From positions 21,035,243 through 21,099,242 of the forward strand of contig NC_088709.1 of NCBI RefSeq assembly GCF_963576615.1: a stretch of 64,000 bases of DNA. The letters are read 5' to 3'. The position numbers and the translations under genes are program-made. The stretch is from Watersipora subatra. Lineage: Eukaryota > Bryozoa > Gymnolaemata > Cheilostomatida > Watersiporidae. Within the stretch, counting starts at the first letter, position 1. The number at the start of each line of letters is the position of its first letter. The notes beneath the pieces are model-generated. The model did no database searches, was not told the origin of the DNA, and was given only the letters and a program-made list of their open reading frames with translations. Positions 34,937 through 45,115 of this stretch are shown here, piece by piece.

Positions 34937-35260
34937 TTAAGTAGGACAATTCCGAGCAATATGACCAATCTTCTGACAAGTGTAGCACTTCCTATTATCA
35001 GGCTCTGAACAGTTATTAGGAGGCCCACGTCGCTGCCTTTGTTGTACCAACATTTCCAACATCTGCTTTTGCCCTTCAGCAATTTGCTTCTGTCCCTCTG
35101 CAAGTTGCTGCACTAGGGTTTGCATGCTGGTCTGTGTGCCCTGCATCATGGCCATCATTTTGTCAGAAAGGTTTGACGATGCCTCAGTCGCATCCAGTTG
35201 ATTCATCTTTTGCTCAACGCTTAGATTAGCTTCATGAATCCTACGAACAGCCTCTTCCAA
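34937..35260 (-). CDS. Gag nucleocapsid with zinc knuckle
   Basis: A helical, Gln/Met-rich stretch with the repeated EGQKQIAEGQKQM, then CYTCQKIGHIARNC, a CX2CX4HX4C zinc knuckle that binds RNA. The frame ends two codons later. Gag and protease frames overlap or are joined by a shift in the element's sense. Confidence 0.9.
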   Translation of the reverse strand: MEEAVRRIHEANLSVEQKMNQLDATEASSNLSDKMMAMMQGTQTSMQTLVQQLAEGQKQIAEGQKQMLEMLVQQRQRRGPPNNCSEPDNRKCYTCQKIGHIARNCPT

Positions 35261-35272
35261 ACTATGAGGTGG

Positions 35273-35473
35273 TTATGTTTTAAACAGCCAAGCTGCTTGA
35301 AAGCTTGGTGGTAGCATAGCAATTAACTCCCTCATTGCATGTCGGTCCACCAACTGACGTTCCATCTCAGGGAATGCCTCACTTACGAGTTTACAAAGTT
35401 TGTCAGGAAAAGAGAATACATCATCCCCCGGCCTCAGCTGCAGCATTTTAAGCACAGCCATTGCGTTTTCCAT
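35273..35473 (-). CDS. Gag capsid, C-terminal part
   Basis: 66 codons starting at MENAMAVLKMLQLRPGDDVF and including KLVSEAFPEMERQLVDRHAM, in the style of the capsid C-terminal domain. It lies between the N-terminal Gag frame and the nucleocapsid frame and is divided from both by frame breaks; a perfect palindrome marks the upstream break (35,477-35,513). Confidence 0.7.
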   Translation of the reverse strand: MENAMAVLKMLQLRPGDDVFSFPDKLCKLVSEAFPEMERQLVDRHAMRELIAMLPPSFQAAWLFKT

Positions 35474-35880
35474 GCTAAACTAGTGGCCAATAATACTAAT
35501 TGGCCACTAGTTTTTCCCTCAACTAGGTAGTTACTACCATGTAAATTTATACCGGCTGAGCCCATCACCGACAGTCGGAGACGGATAGCCATTTCCCCAA
35601 CAGACCAGCCATTATGCATGGCTATGTTCTCAAATAGCTCCAGAAAATCTTCCACGTCAGTAGAGCCATCAAAAACAGGTGGAGCAATGGTAGGTTCGTG
35701 CCTGGTACGCACTAATTCCGTCATGCCTCTGACTTCATTCATCATATGCCTCATGTCATCATTTTGAGGGTGCATGGCTGGGCGTCGCATGGCTACATCT
35801 TCCTGAGCAGCCATCCCAGCCTCTGCATTATTTAAGTTTGCCGCATTTGGTGCTACAGGTGTGTTATCCTCCGTGTTCAT
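35434..35880 (-). CDS. Gag N-terminal part
   Basis: I start at the ATG of MNTEDNTPVAPN because it follows the primer site closely; an in-frame ATG upstream (35,940) lies in the LTR. PPVFDGSTDVEDFLELFENI is the typical start of Ty3/Gypsy capsid (xPxFxGxxxxxxFLxxFE). The frame leaves the conserved sequence at GSNYLVEGKTSGQ, where the palindrome lies. Confidence 0.8.
   Translation of the reverse strand: MNTEDNTPVAPNAANLNNAEAGMAAQEDVAMRRPAMHPQNDDMRHMMNEVRGMTELVRTRHEPTIAPPVFDGSTDVEDFLELFENIAMHNGWSVGEMAIRLRLSVMGSAGINLHGSNYLVEGKTSGQLVLLATSLAWKTQWLCLKCCS
35477..35513. repeat. Perfect 15-bp palindrome within gag
   Basis: Arms aaactagtggccaat and attggccactagttt enclose a 7-bp spacer. It sits exactly where the Gag frame breaks, and one arm plus spacer is 22 bp (not a multiple of 3), consistent with a templated inverted insertion. 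Confidence 0.8.
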
Positions 35881-35900
35881 TCTGATTTTGGACCAGAATA

Positions 35901-35918
35901 TCCCACTGCTGCCACCAG
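35901..35918 (-). other. Primer binding site, tRNA-Leu type
   Basis: Directly after the 5' LTR the element's sense strand reads TGGTGGCAGCAGTGGGAT (minus strand of this stretch). Its complement fits the 3' end of a leucine tRNA (…TCCCACCGCTGCCACCA, as I recall from animal tRNA-Leu) with one mismatch. Two or three bases separate the LTR end from TGG. Confidence 0.6.
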
Positions 35919-37334
35919 TGAAGTAAATTCTGCTCGACAAGGATAGACAACTCCCAACTCAAAAGTGAGTTCACGCAAACTCGATGAGTTGATGAACAGA
36001 CTCGGGGCGAGCCGATAAACAGACTCGATGGTGAGCCGATAAACAGACTCGTGGGTGAGCCAATAAACAGACTCGGGAGTGAGCCGATAAACAGACTCGA
36101 TGGTGTCTTTTCTCAACTATTACACCCTAGCAAGCCAAGCGCAATAATTCTTGATGTTCGGTCAATAGCACTTATAGTAAAAGCAGCTATGATACGCTGG
36201 CTAATATCACAATGCTAAAGTCAGGAACAGAGACAAGAATTTTATACCTTACTTGCTTTTGAAAATCAAGCAGAGCTTATTTCAAAGAACGCAGTATCTT
36301 TATTGGTGTTATATCTCTCAGTACCAAGCAGTAACACACCAGCAATGATAAAACAGACAGGTTATATAGCAATCTCAGGGAAAAATCTACAATGGATTGG
36401 CTGCGCAGTAATTAGGTCAACCAATTCCACAATAGCATATTTCGAATACAAAAACGATAACATTTGTCACTAACTAATCACGCAATACGAGTATTAATAA
36501 TTTTTAGTGTTTGTATAGTAACATACAAATCTTAGAACAATATGGTAATAAATGGTTAACATAAAAAAATTGCTAGTATAACCCATACATATACACTACA
36601 TTGGACAAGTGTTAAGCGTGCGCCTTATAAATGACTATTCAAATTTGTCTGAATTGCGACGAACGTAATATAGATCCATCGAGTCAGCAATTTGAAGCTG
36701 CTGGATTATAGGCTTAGAAAAGACGTCATCAACTCTCTTACGCATGCTGACTGTCTATAAATACGGGTACACACTGATTTCCAGTTCATTCGCTTTTACA
36801 AGCGTGAAGCACTCGTGTACTTTTTTGCGATTTTTCTTGCAACAAGGAGTGTGACCTACAGCGGCACGCTCGTGTGCACAGACACCGCTGCTCCTCCTGT
36901 GATGAGGTGTTCAACACTCAGCCTCTCCTGCATGCGCACGTCTCTGCTGAGCACTGGAAAACACAGTCTACCCCGACTGAACCCCAGAGACCGAGGGCAT
37001 GTTCTCTCCGTCGCCAACACCATCACCGAGGGCAACGCTACTAAAGGCCACAGCAGGACCGACGGCCGTACTGGAGGCCAGCCTGTGATGCTTGCCCTAC
37101 TCCATGGCATGAAGTGGAGTCCAAGATCGTCCGCCCATCGGTAGACGCCATCGGGAATGATAGTGACCCTCTCGGGCTACTGGACTCACCAGTCAAAATC
37201 GACTTCTGAGTGCCAGTAGTCCCACCAACCACTCGGCCCTTCTCAGGGCCACTATTTCCATTTTAAGGGGTTTGTTTTGCGACGACAATGGCGGAAACTC
37301 AGTGTCGTACTTATCATCCACTTTTTTTATTACA
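35919..37334 (-). repeat. 5' LTR of the Gypsy element
   Basis: 1,416 bp, same termini as the 3' LTR, with about five 24-bp units. The antisense C2H2 region is at 36,600-37,205; here finger 1 has a 1-bp insertion in a T run and finger 2 is intact. Confidence 0.9.
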
Positions 37335-37485
37335 GATTTAATTCATTCGCATTATCGTTAGCAGCCACATATTGCGTAAGCAGCTGTATTTCTAAGGTTG
37401 CCCTATTATTACAATCCTCATCATCGCTTTTACTATGATCTGAGGCAGCTGACTCAGATTCTAAGTAGAAATACTCATCTAGCAT
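37335..37485 (-). pseudogene. 5' part of transposon ORF split by the Gypsy element
   Basis: It opens at an ATG with MLDEYFYLESESAASDHS, an acidic Ser-rich start, and runs 50 codons plus one base to the target-site duplication. Counting GATT once, that base joins two bases at 29,593 to form a codon, and the frame continues for 95 more codons. No in-frame stop occurs before the junction. It is inside the loop of the large inverted-repeat transposon and reads like the start of a transposase gene. Confidence 0.5.
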
Positions 37486-37827
37486 CAACTAGCCGTAATT
37501 TTTGCGATGGTTTTATTTTGTTCTAGCCTGAAGCATTAAAACAGGAAATAGCCATATACATGCGCGCACCCGCAGTTAGAGCCTATATTTATGATTTTGG
37601 GTTATGAAAAATGCCATAGCAACCACCGATATGGGTAGATTTAAATGGCAATTCTGGCTTTATGATTGGTCAGACACAAAAATAAACAAGACCACGTGAA
37701 ACAGCAGGGTTGAATGCGCTATAAACCACTGTTTACTAAAACAGTGACGGTGAGTCATGTAATAGCGTAAAGCACGCTTATTGTGAACAATGCAATTACC
37801 GCACGATTGTACATTCTGACAGCCGGG

Positions 37828-38224
37828 TGCGAAATTTTTTTTCCCAAACAGGTTTACATACGGCAGTAAATTTTTGGCTCCTGATTGGTTTTAGTAATTG
37901 AGTTTTAGTCATCAAACCCTACATCATTACATTAAAAGTCAATAGTTATAACTAGAGAGGAACACAAAGTTCCAAAATTTCATTCAAAATGGTTTAAATT
38001 AAAGAGTTTTAAGTGAGCGCCTCTTACGTTTTAACAGCACTTTTTGAATGATAACATAAGTTTTACTACGTTATTTAGAATTTTGTGAAGAATATTTAGA
38101 ATTATAACTATTGATTTCTTATGTAATGATGTAGGTTTTGGTTACTAAAACTCATTTACTAAAACCAATCAGGAGCCAAGGTTTTACTGTCGTATGTAAA
38201 CCTGTTTGGAAAAAAAAATTCGCG
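37828..38224. mobile_element. MITE with ~115-bp inverted repeats
   Basis: A 397-bp near-palindrome: the arm containing aaacaggtttacatacg and ggctcctgattggttttagt on the left is mirrored on the right. It is flanked by GCCGGG / GCCTGG. The left arm of the host transposon (28,655-28,680) shows the site without it, which supports both borders. Confidence 0.8.
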
Positions 38225-38261
38225 GCCTGGGTCACATTTGCGCAATTCAGAAATCTAAAGA

Positions 38262-39044
38262 AAGGCGAGCGCTTGCCCGCTAATATATTAGTACGGAGTA
38301 AATGCGACTCGCTATACAAAACAGTAATAATTTATGCCGAAATAATAAAATGCTATCGGCAACACGGACAAACTGACTGTTGTCGCTGAACTTACAACTT
38401 TACCCAAGAATCGTAAAACATAATTTTACTATAATGGGCCTATTATTATAATAGCTATTGAAGCATAAAAAGCTAAAAAAATTGCCACTTTTTAATTCTT
38501 TCAACTAAAAATTTGCGGTCGCGGTATACAGCGTATACGATAGAGAAAAAATTGCTTCCTATCAGAAAGGTTCCGCCATTGAACTTGAAACCAGGGTTTT
38601 TGAGTTCAATGGGTTCCGCAACAACCTGTTACTACCCAAGTTAATACAACGTAGCATGAGTGATTGTTTGGATCGTTATTTTCTAATTCTATCAAAGAGG
38701 ACAACTCAATGTTGTGCAAAGCAGACAACTCCCTTTATATGAGGTTTATTACTAAGCAAATTTTAAGCAAACTTTTTAACAAACAGGTTGAAAAACATAA
38801 CAACTGGCAATTTTTAGCTGTTTGTTCAGCAATAACTCTTGCCATGATAGGCTCCTCATAGTAGACTATGCTTTACAACACATGGGTAAAATTGTATGTT
38901 GGCCTACGTTCAGTGACCGCCGTCGTACTTTGTTCGTGTTGCGGAGTGTATTTTACTATTCTGTCATACGGTAATTATTACTGTTTGGTGTAGCGACTCG
39001 CGTTAACTACGTACTAATATATTATCGGGCATGCGCACGGCCTT
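38262..39044. mobile_element. MITE with ~55-bp TIRs
   Basis: The left end AAGGCGAGCGCTTGCCCG and the complement of the right end AAGGCCGTGCGCATGCCCG both continue into taatatattagtacg. The inside is non-coding. It inserts into the right arm of the large transposon, where the left arm has no equivalent. The target duplication is not clear. Confidence 0.65.
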
Positions 39045-40228
39045 CGTTGGATTGGCCATTTCCGAAAAAGTTGCATAAAATATTGCCAAAGAGTGAAGTT
39101 CAATTCTACCCTCAGTGTGTGGCCTAGAACACTCAACCTCATTTTTCGTAGCATACTTTACACAGTTCGTAAGTTAAAGTTCTATTTCGTAAAGGTTCTA
39201 CAAAATCTAGATCTAAAGAGTGAGAGACCACACTAATGCCAGTAACCGAGTATTTTAGTCAACTCAGAAGATAGTTAATTAGATACTTATAGCGATACAG
39301 AGATGCATTTGTGACTGAGAAAAACTGGCGTTTGACAAGTATGGCAAGCAAGAGTGAACTACTTCAAATTGAAACAATTTTCGTAATTCTGTTGGTAAAA
39401 GGATTTCGTTGATTGCTGTTACTCTTCCCTCTAGATGAGCTTACAAATAGCTTTGTCAGCTATAAAAATAAGTTTGTGATTTCTGTTGCAACCGAAATTG
39501 GTGACGAAGTGGCAGACTCTATTTATTTTGAAACAGAAACAAAGTGTTCTGGAGCCAAACTAAAAAATTAGATGAAATTATGTTTTGATAATTTTGAGAT
39601 TTTCAAAGCTAAATATATTTTTGTGCCTTACAAAAAACTAAAATATGCATAATTTGAAGTTAGGAAATGTTTATAGAGCTGACTATAAAACTAACAGAGC
39701 TTCGTTAAGTGTTAAAACGTGTAGACTAAGTATAAAATAGCCTAGTGCATTGGAAAGAAACTCCAGAAACAGCCGATTTTATAGTTCTGTTTTGAGTATG
39801 TTGTCAGTATGAAATTATTCATGGACTTAGCTTGTTAATGGTTTGTGTTGGTATGTCCTAGGCATACAATAACAAAATTCAAGCGATTTAGACTAATCAT
39901 GGACAGTACTGAAACTACGTCTCCATTTAGTTCTATACTTGGATACCTAACAACTTGAGAACTTATACTTGAATAGTCGACAGTTTGATAACGAATTTTT
40001 CAGTATCTGTATAACAAAGCAAGAAATAAAATTTGTTAAACCTAAACTAATTATGTTCACGTCATGCCCCTATTACGATCACTTAATCGCCTACCGAACT
40101 GGTAGGCTGTATTTGTGATTGCATTTCTCTACTCTGTATGCGATTACCGACAACACCGACGACATCTGCATATATGCAGTTGACTTGCATGGAAAGCAGT
40201 ATTCTGATGTAATATGTTATTCAAATTG

Positions 40229-40605
40229 ACTAGCTGTAGCACCTGGCACTGCCCGTGTAATAGAAGAGTATTCGGTCAGAAAATTGATTTGTATTTAATA
40301 TATAACAACATTTGCCATTCTAACTTTCAAACTACATGTCATGAGAAAAATAAAAACCAGTGTAAAGGTTTTAAAACTTCGTCAAACAACTGCACCTTTC
40401 AAGCTAGTAGCCTGGCATATTGCCAATGGAAAATTCAACTAAGCTAGTTAATAAGGTTAGGCTTCCAATGACGGTAAGCCATGACTTTAAATCTGCATTG
40501 TTGTCCAGCTCAGGTGTTCTAATAATAGCTATAGCTGGAAAACCTACAGACCTACTGACAGCCGGACTTTGAGAAATATATATATATATATATATAGATG
40601 TACAT
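40229..40605 (+). repeat. Dispersed retroposon R1, full-length copy
   Basis: Near-identical layout to the 1,725 copy, from ACTAGCTGTAGCACCTGG to a (TA)n tail. It keeps the longer tail block tagctatagctggaaaacct that links R1 with the tRNA-like copies at 50,035 and 53,600. Confidence 0.6.
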
Positions 40606-41442
40606 TAGGAGGTGGACATGATGATCTAAAATTCTAAGGTGATTATGATTGTTCATCACACTAACTTAACTGCACCATTGTTCACAGGATTTAGCAAATG
40701 CACCACATTAGCATGAAAGTTTGTGTGGACTACATTGGTTTCACAGCGAACTAATCTTTTTGCACCGGTCATGTTATTTCCTGTTTACTACCTGTTAGAT
40801 CCGAATCTTATTTTCTCTGGTTCTATTCATACATAACAATCTACAGTACTTCAACAATCTAATTAGCTGTAGAGCCATTGTGGAGCTTGCATCGCTCTAC
40901 AACTAGTAATTTTGTGTACATTGTTTATCGCTACTATGACACTATTCTCACTGTTTTATTATTTTGTTTTCAAAGTCGGAAAAGATTTTTAATTCTATAA
41001 TTCAATCCATAATATCTTGTCATAATGGATATAGTCTGCAAACAGTTTTGGATTTTTTGCCATTGTAAAGATAGCACAAAAAAGTGAAAGTCAGTATAAT
41101 CCAGAAAAACTGGTAGCTGTAATAACAAAAGCATAAAACATTGAAACTGCCAAGATATATCAAAAGCATGGAAATTTTATTTTGTCGCCTTATAGTAAGG
41201 TAGCAGTTTTAACAGGTTGAATCCAACCAATCACTATCAATGATCTTCAAATCAATATATTTATCAAATTTATACTCTTGTAATAATCTGTTTCCAATAA
41301 TGCTTCCTATTATCTGTCCAATTTTGAGCTCAATTGTAATTTCCCTACTCGCAAATAGATTTTATTGATAAAAACCAAGTCATCCATGATCATGTAGTTT
41401 TATGCTCTTTGCTTATTTAGATAAACCAACCCATATATTTAG
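40606..41442. other. Intronic or intergenic, nothing recognised
   Basis: AT-rich and non-repetitive, ending at the candidate exon acceptor. No first exon for unit 2 was found here. Confidence 0.35.
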
Positions 41443-41517
41443 CGTCTGTCATGGAAGCTTTGCTAGTAAAATCGATCCCAGCAACAGATGGTTGGAGTGA
41501 CAGTCTCTATTCAACCG
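41443..41517 (+). CDS. Unit 2 micro-exon 1, longer and diverged
   Basis: A 75-nt phase 1-1 candidate after acceptor ccatatatttag, donor GTCAGT. The peptide ends in SDSLYSTG, matching the type II ending (ADNLYPTG), and has LLVKS where VKTE stands in relatives. It is six codons longer than the standard 57-nt exon. The lysine lacks the Glu at +2, so it is not a SUMO consensus. It is the weakest member of the family. Confidence 0.35.
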
Positions 41518-41688
41518 GTCAGTTAGAGAGTTCTATCAAACTATGTAGGCCTATATTATAAAAGTTATCACCATTAAAGATTTTTGCATTATGTATTCAT
41601 GTCTGCTTTACTCATTTATTCCTTAGTTAGTTAGTTAGAGAGTTCTATCAAACTATGTTTATGATAAAGATTATCATATCGCGCTTAA

Positions 41689-42592
41689 AGGTTGACTTGC
41701 AACAAAGTTCACATTACAGTTATTTGGTAACAAAAGATTCACCATGTTTTACTCTGCTGTGTTGTAAGTGCAAAATATGTGGAAAGGCGATTACAAGCTC
41801 CTAAAAGCTCAAAACGAATAGCTAATCGCCGCCATCACAAAACCGCTGTAGATCGGAATCTTTTTCCAAACCGCCATAGGTTAGAATCCTTTTCCAAAAC
41901 GGCTCAAACGGAACGTAGTTGTACAAGATGGCTTTTGTTTAAACTTTCATGCAACCTAATTCGTCGAAATATTTTCACAAATATATTTCACGCGTTCAAT
42001 TAAACCATATCTATTGTTCTTATGCGTCCATTTTATCATCATTGTAATGCTGTCACTTTTAGCACTGATATCTTATAACTTACCGTAAAAATTTGTTTAA
42101 TTTTTTTAACCTTAGCTCGAAGGAGTACATATCATTATCGATGATCATGACGAGCCTGTTGGTCACCTGTGATAGTTGAAAATGGATGCAGAAATTATTT
42201 GCGAAGTATTGGGTCACATGATCAGATTACGACTAGACAATTAGATCAAGTCGAAACAAAACTGTAAAGTAGCGCGCATCTATATTTGATACGGGGTCTT
42301 CGGTGAAACCCGAACTGTTTGTCATAAACTAGTGCTACGAGAAGCGTTATATTGGCGTTTTATTGGCCTATCAATTCACATGAGAACATCACGTGACAAA
42401 ACAATAACCAAATGTTATGACAACGTCAGAGAAATAAACTGATTCCAATTTACGGCGACTTTTTGTTTTTGAGCTTTTAAGAGCTTGTAATCACGTTTCC
42501 ATATATTTTGCTCCTACAACACGGCAGAGTAAGACATGGTGAATCTTTTCATATCAAATAACTGTAATGTGAATTTTGTTGCAAGTCAACCT
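41689..42592. mobile_element. TTAA-flanked MITE, family M1, copy 3
   Basis: 904 bp, TTAA at both borders, ends AGGTTGACTTGCAAC / GTTGCAAGTCAACCT. Internal orientation equals that of copy 1. Non-coding. Confidence 0.8.
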
Positions 42593-42882
42593 TTAAAGAT
42601 TTTAGCATTATGTATTCATGTCTTCCATACCCTTTTGTTTCTCAATCATGCCATGATATCTGTACCTGTACCATGTATCTGTTTCCTATTTATTAATGTT
42701 CTCTGTGGCAATGCTTACTTTGTGATTTTCTCTATTTCTATTTACTCTTTAGCCATGTTCTCTATGAGCCTGTCAGCTATCATTATTTCCTTAATAGTCA
42801 TTTCTACTGTAATTATATCCCTGTAGACATATCTCATATTCCCCTGTCTGCTATAATCTTGCCCCTTTAAGTCATAGTGTAT

Positions 42883-43134
42883 CCTTCATTTTTTCGTGAC
42901 GTCATTCTATCGTTGTCCGCCATTTTTATGGACAACTATTATCATTAACACGAAGCTTCTGCAATTAATTATTGCAAACAATGCTTTTGTTTACAAGTTT
43001 TTTATTTTAGTATCAAAACAACACCAAAAAATACTATTAATCAACAGAATGACGATCGTTTTCTACAAATATGTCATCACCGTGTTTGCACATGCGCTCA
43101 TCCACGGAAAAGCCCCCATCAAAAAAAATGATGG
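42883..43134. mobile_element. 252-bp MITE with CCWTCATTTTTT ends
   Basis: The left end CCTTCATTTTTT and the complement of the right end CCATCATTTTTT form the TIR, flanked by AT. The paralogous intron at 1,366 (catagtgtattgtaac) is the empty site, since the text is otherwise colinear on both sides. No coding. Confidence 0.7.
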
Positions 43135-43268
43135 ATTGTAACAGCATACTGTTCTATTGTGATGCATCAACCAGCCAGTTTAAAATACTGTTTAAGCTTG
43201 TGCTTCTGTATAGCTCCAGGAAGTCAGTGTTTGTAGGTAGTAAATCATCAATGTATACTATATTGTAG

Positions 43269-43325
43269 ATATCGAGGTTAAAATGGAACCTGAAGGTTCA
43301 TCAGTCAACACAAACAGCGATAAAG
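43269..43325 (+). CDS. Unit 2 micro-exon 2 (type I, VKMEP)
   Basis: 57 nt, phase 1-1, acceptor tatattgtag, strong donor GTAAGT. It encodes DIEVKMEPEGSSVNTNSDKG. The psi-K-x-E site is intact. It is the direct paralogue of micro-exon 1 of unit 1: ~130 bp of upstream intron match (ctattgtgatg..accagcca and tgtttgtaggtagtaaat) apart from a MITE insertion. Confidence 0.6.
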
Positions 43326-43391
43326 GTAAGTATGGTGGAAGAATTTTCCCATTGCAGCCATGAAAACTTATGGCTATTAATATACTGTAAA

Positions 43392-43488
43392 ACCTCTAAT
43401 TTAACGCTACTTTTATTTGAACGCCACTATGGAAGGGTTGATGACAAATAGAATACCATGGCATTCAATTAGAGGTTTTACGAAATGT
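43392..43488. mobile_element. ~97-bp GTAAAACCTC miniature element
   Basis: Inverted ends CTGTAAAACCTCTAATT and AATTAGAGGTTTTACG lie almost back to back, with the GGAAGGGTTGA box between them. It is an extreme internal deletion of the family seen in full at 50,427. Confidence 0.65.
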
Positions 43489-43799
43489 AAATCGGTATAT
43501 GTATTAAATTATATATATATTTGTCAAAGTTGGTCGTGTGGGTGAGTTGAAGTTCGTGTTTTCTTGAACTTTTAGTTTAGGTCTTCCATAAGGTTCGATT
43601 GCTATATCGCGATCAAAGCCAATTCTTTTCACGCAGACAATTGTATTATCTCCGTAGGAGTAGCCTTGACATTATCTCTCCATTCGGTCAGACAAAGATA
43701 GTCCGATATCTCATTTTTACATTTGTACCAATATCGAGAGGTACCAGTATCGTCTTAATCTAAGTTTCTGTTGGAACAGTAACTTTTTTTATACACTCA

Positions 43800-44245
43800 C
43801 ACTTTTATGCACAAATTGTTAGTATTAATTCAAAATATTCAGGACTTTTATTTTGTTTTCTCAGTTCGTATTAATTGTATCATTACCAAATCATCTTTTA
43901 TTGTAATCGTCGCAAAACAGACTTAATTTAAATATTCCTTGCTAATTACTTCGGTTTGCATTTAAACTCTTTCATAGTCGTTTTATTTCGTTTCTTAATT
44001 TATTTGACCTGCACAAAACATTTTTTTCATGATATGAAGTTTGCAAGTTGAAGTTGTTTGCAAAGTTTGAAAACCTTTACAGTTGTTTTATTTTGTCTTA
44101 ATTTATTTAAACTGCACAAAAATCTTTTCTAGTGATATGAAGTTTAAAAGTTGGAATAATAACTGTTGTTATATATATTAAATAAAAAAAGTTCTGTGCT
44201 AAAACTTTTGTTACCTGGGCAACGCTGGGCATTCAACTAGTATTG
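43800..44245 (-). repeat. Dispersed retroposon R1, minus-strand copy
   Basis: The reverse complement of R1: it ends in CCTGGGCAACGCTGGGCATT and tcaactagt, and contains two copies of the gcacaaaa..atgatatgaagttt block, so the body is internally duplicated. Confidence 0.55.
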
Positions 44246-44316
44246 ATATATTATTTGCTATATAGAAAAAGCTTATTGTATAGTTGTCTCTAGATGAACT
44301 TTGATCTTTATTGTAG

Positions 44317-44373
44317 TAGTTGCAAACGTGAGAACAGAATCTGATGATGGTGCTGATAATCTCAACCCAATTG
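44317..44373 (+). CDS. Unit 2 micro-exon 3 (type II, Lys to Arg)
   Basis: 57 nt, phase 1-1, acceptor tttattgtag, donor GTTAGT. It encodes VVANVRTESDDGADNLNPIG. The acceptor lysine of the VKTE core is Arg. The upstream intron block ctctagatgaact is shared with the exons at 46,369, 49,872, 53,874 and 57,311, showing that duplication carried the 3' intron ends along. Confidence 0.5.
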
Positions 44374-44596
44374 GTTAGTTAATGATTAAACAAATAATAT
44401 AATATATTGAGTATATTGGTCAATATATTAATGTATATTGGTTTACGTTGATCAATATTCATATATTTATCGATATTTGTATATATTGTTATATGTAATG
44501 TACATGTGAATTTATCATTATTTATACATATATAGCGGTCAATATTTATATATATAAATATTGGGGGTCCTTCCACACAAAGTTGTCGACGGAATA

Positions 44597-44702
44597 GTCA
44601 CTTTTAAAATCACTGTCGTCACTTTTAAAATCACTGTCGTCAGTTTTAAAATCACTCTCGTCACTTTTAAAATCACTCTCGTCACTTTTAAAATCACTGT
44701 CA
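44597..44702 (+). repeat. 21-bp minisatellite, five units
   Basis: Five near-identical units of gtcacttttaaaatcactgtc, subterminal in the enclosing TIR element. Confidence 0.85.
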
Positions 44703-45115
44703 CCTTTTTCAAGTTGGTAACCAAAACAACCTCTTTCTTCACATTCGTTATTTTAATACAAATATCCATTCTGGTGGCACTGGGTTGCGTTAAAAACCTG
44801 AAACTTGCTCAGTTTGAACTTCTGCTAATCAAAAGCATGGCTCAACCAGCGACCTTCACAAACTTATTAGTGATGTTTGGGAGCGTTGCTGATTACTCTG
44901 CGAAGAGTGACAGCCGTCTTAGGTTTTTAGGGCTACATTTCTTGTACTGAAAATAGACCGAGACTGTCTTTAAGAATCACTGTCAGTCACAGACATTTCA
45001 TTGCTGTTTACTTTAATTATTTGGCAGTCTATAAATGCTGGGCCAGATGCTCCAAACCAAAACTAGTGAAGTTTCGGTTGAACATGTTGATTTATGGACA
45101 AATAATAAGTTAGTA

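Larger units (their letters stand above)
29598..37334 (-). mobile_element. Ty3/Gypsy LTR retrotransposon, complete but decayed
   Basis: A 7,737-bp element on the minus strand, LTR to LTR, flanked by a perfect GATT duplication (29,594-29,597 and 37,335-37,338). Order in its sense: 5' LTR (35,919-37,334), primer site, gag with zinc knuckle, protease, reverse transcriptase, RNase H, integrase, polypurine tract, 3' LTR (29,598-31,147). RT-RNase H before integrase places it in Ty3/Gypsy. Several frameshifts break gag and pol, so this copy is unlikely to be autonomous. The LTRs differ in a variable minisatellite and scattered bases, so the insertion is not recent. Confidence 0.93.
26665..39935. mobile_element. 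Old DNA transposon with ~0.9-kb inverted arms, filled by later insertions
   Basis: The left arm (26,665-28,680) and right arm (37,800-39,935) are inverted copies: for example gtgtggtctctcactcttta at 28,491 against its complement at 39,212, and tctgttagttttatagtcag at 28,002 against its complement at 39,680. Removing a solo LTR, a Gypsy element and two MITEs leaves about 3.2 kb: arms of ~0.9 kb and a loop of ~1.4 kb holding a broken ORF (37,485 to 29,304). Both outermost shared bases are near AAATGGAGAC; the true ends and target duplication were not found. The superfamily is not assigned. Confidence 0.65.

Noticed and set aside
26665-39935. Maverick/Polinton element
   Set aside because: Long inverted repeats are present, but no DNA polymerase B, packaging ATPase or capsid-like genes are seen, and the element without later insertions is only ~3.2 kb.
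44561-44950. 129-residue ORF starting with a repeated VTFKIT motif
   Set aside because: The repeat comes from a 21-bp minisatellite inside a transposon; both strands are open only because 21 is a multiple of 3.
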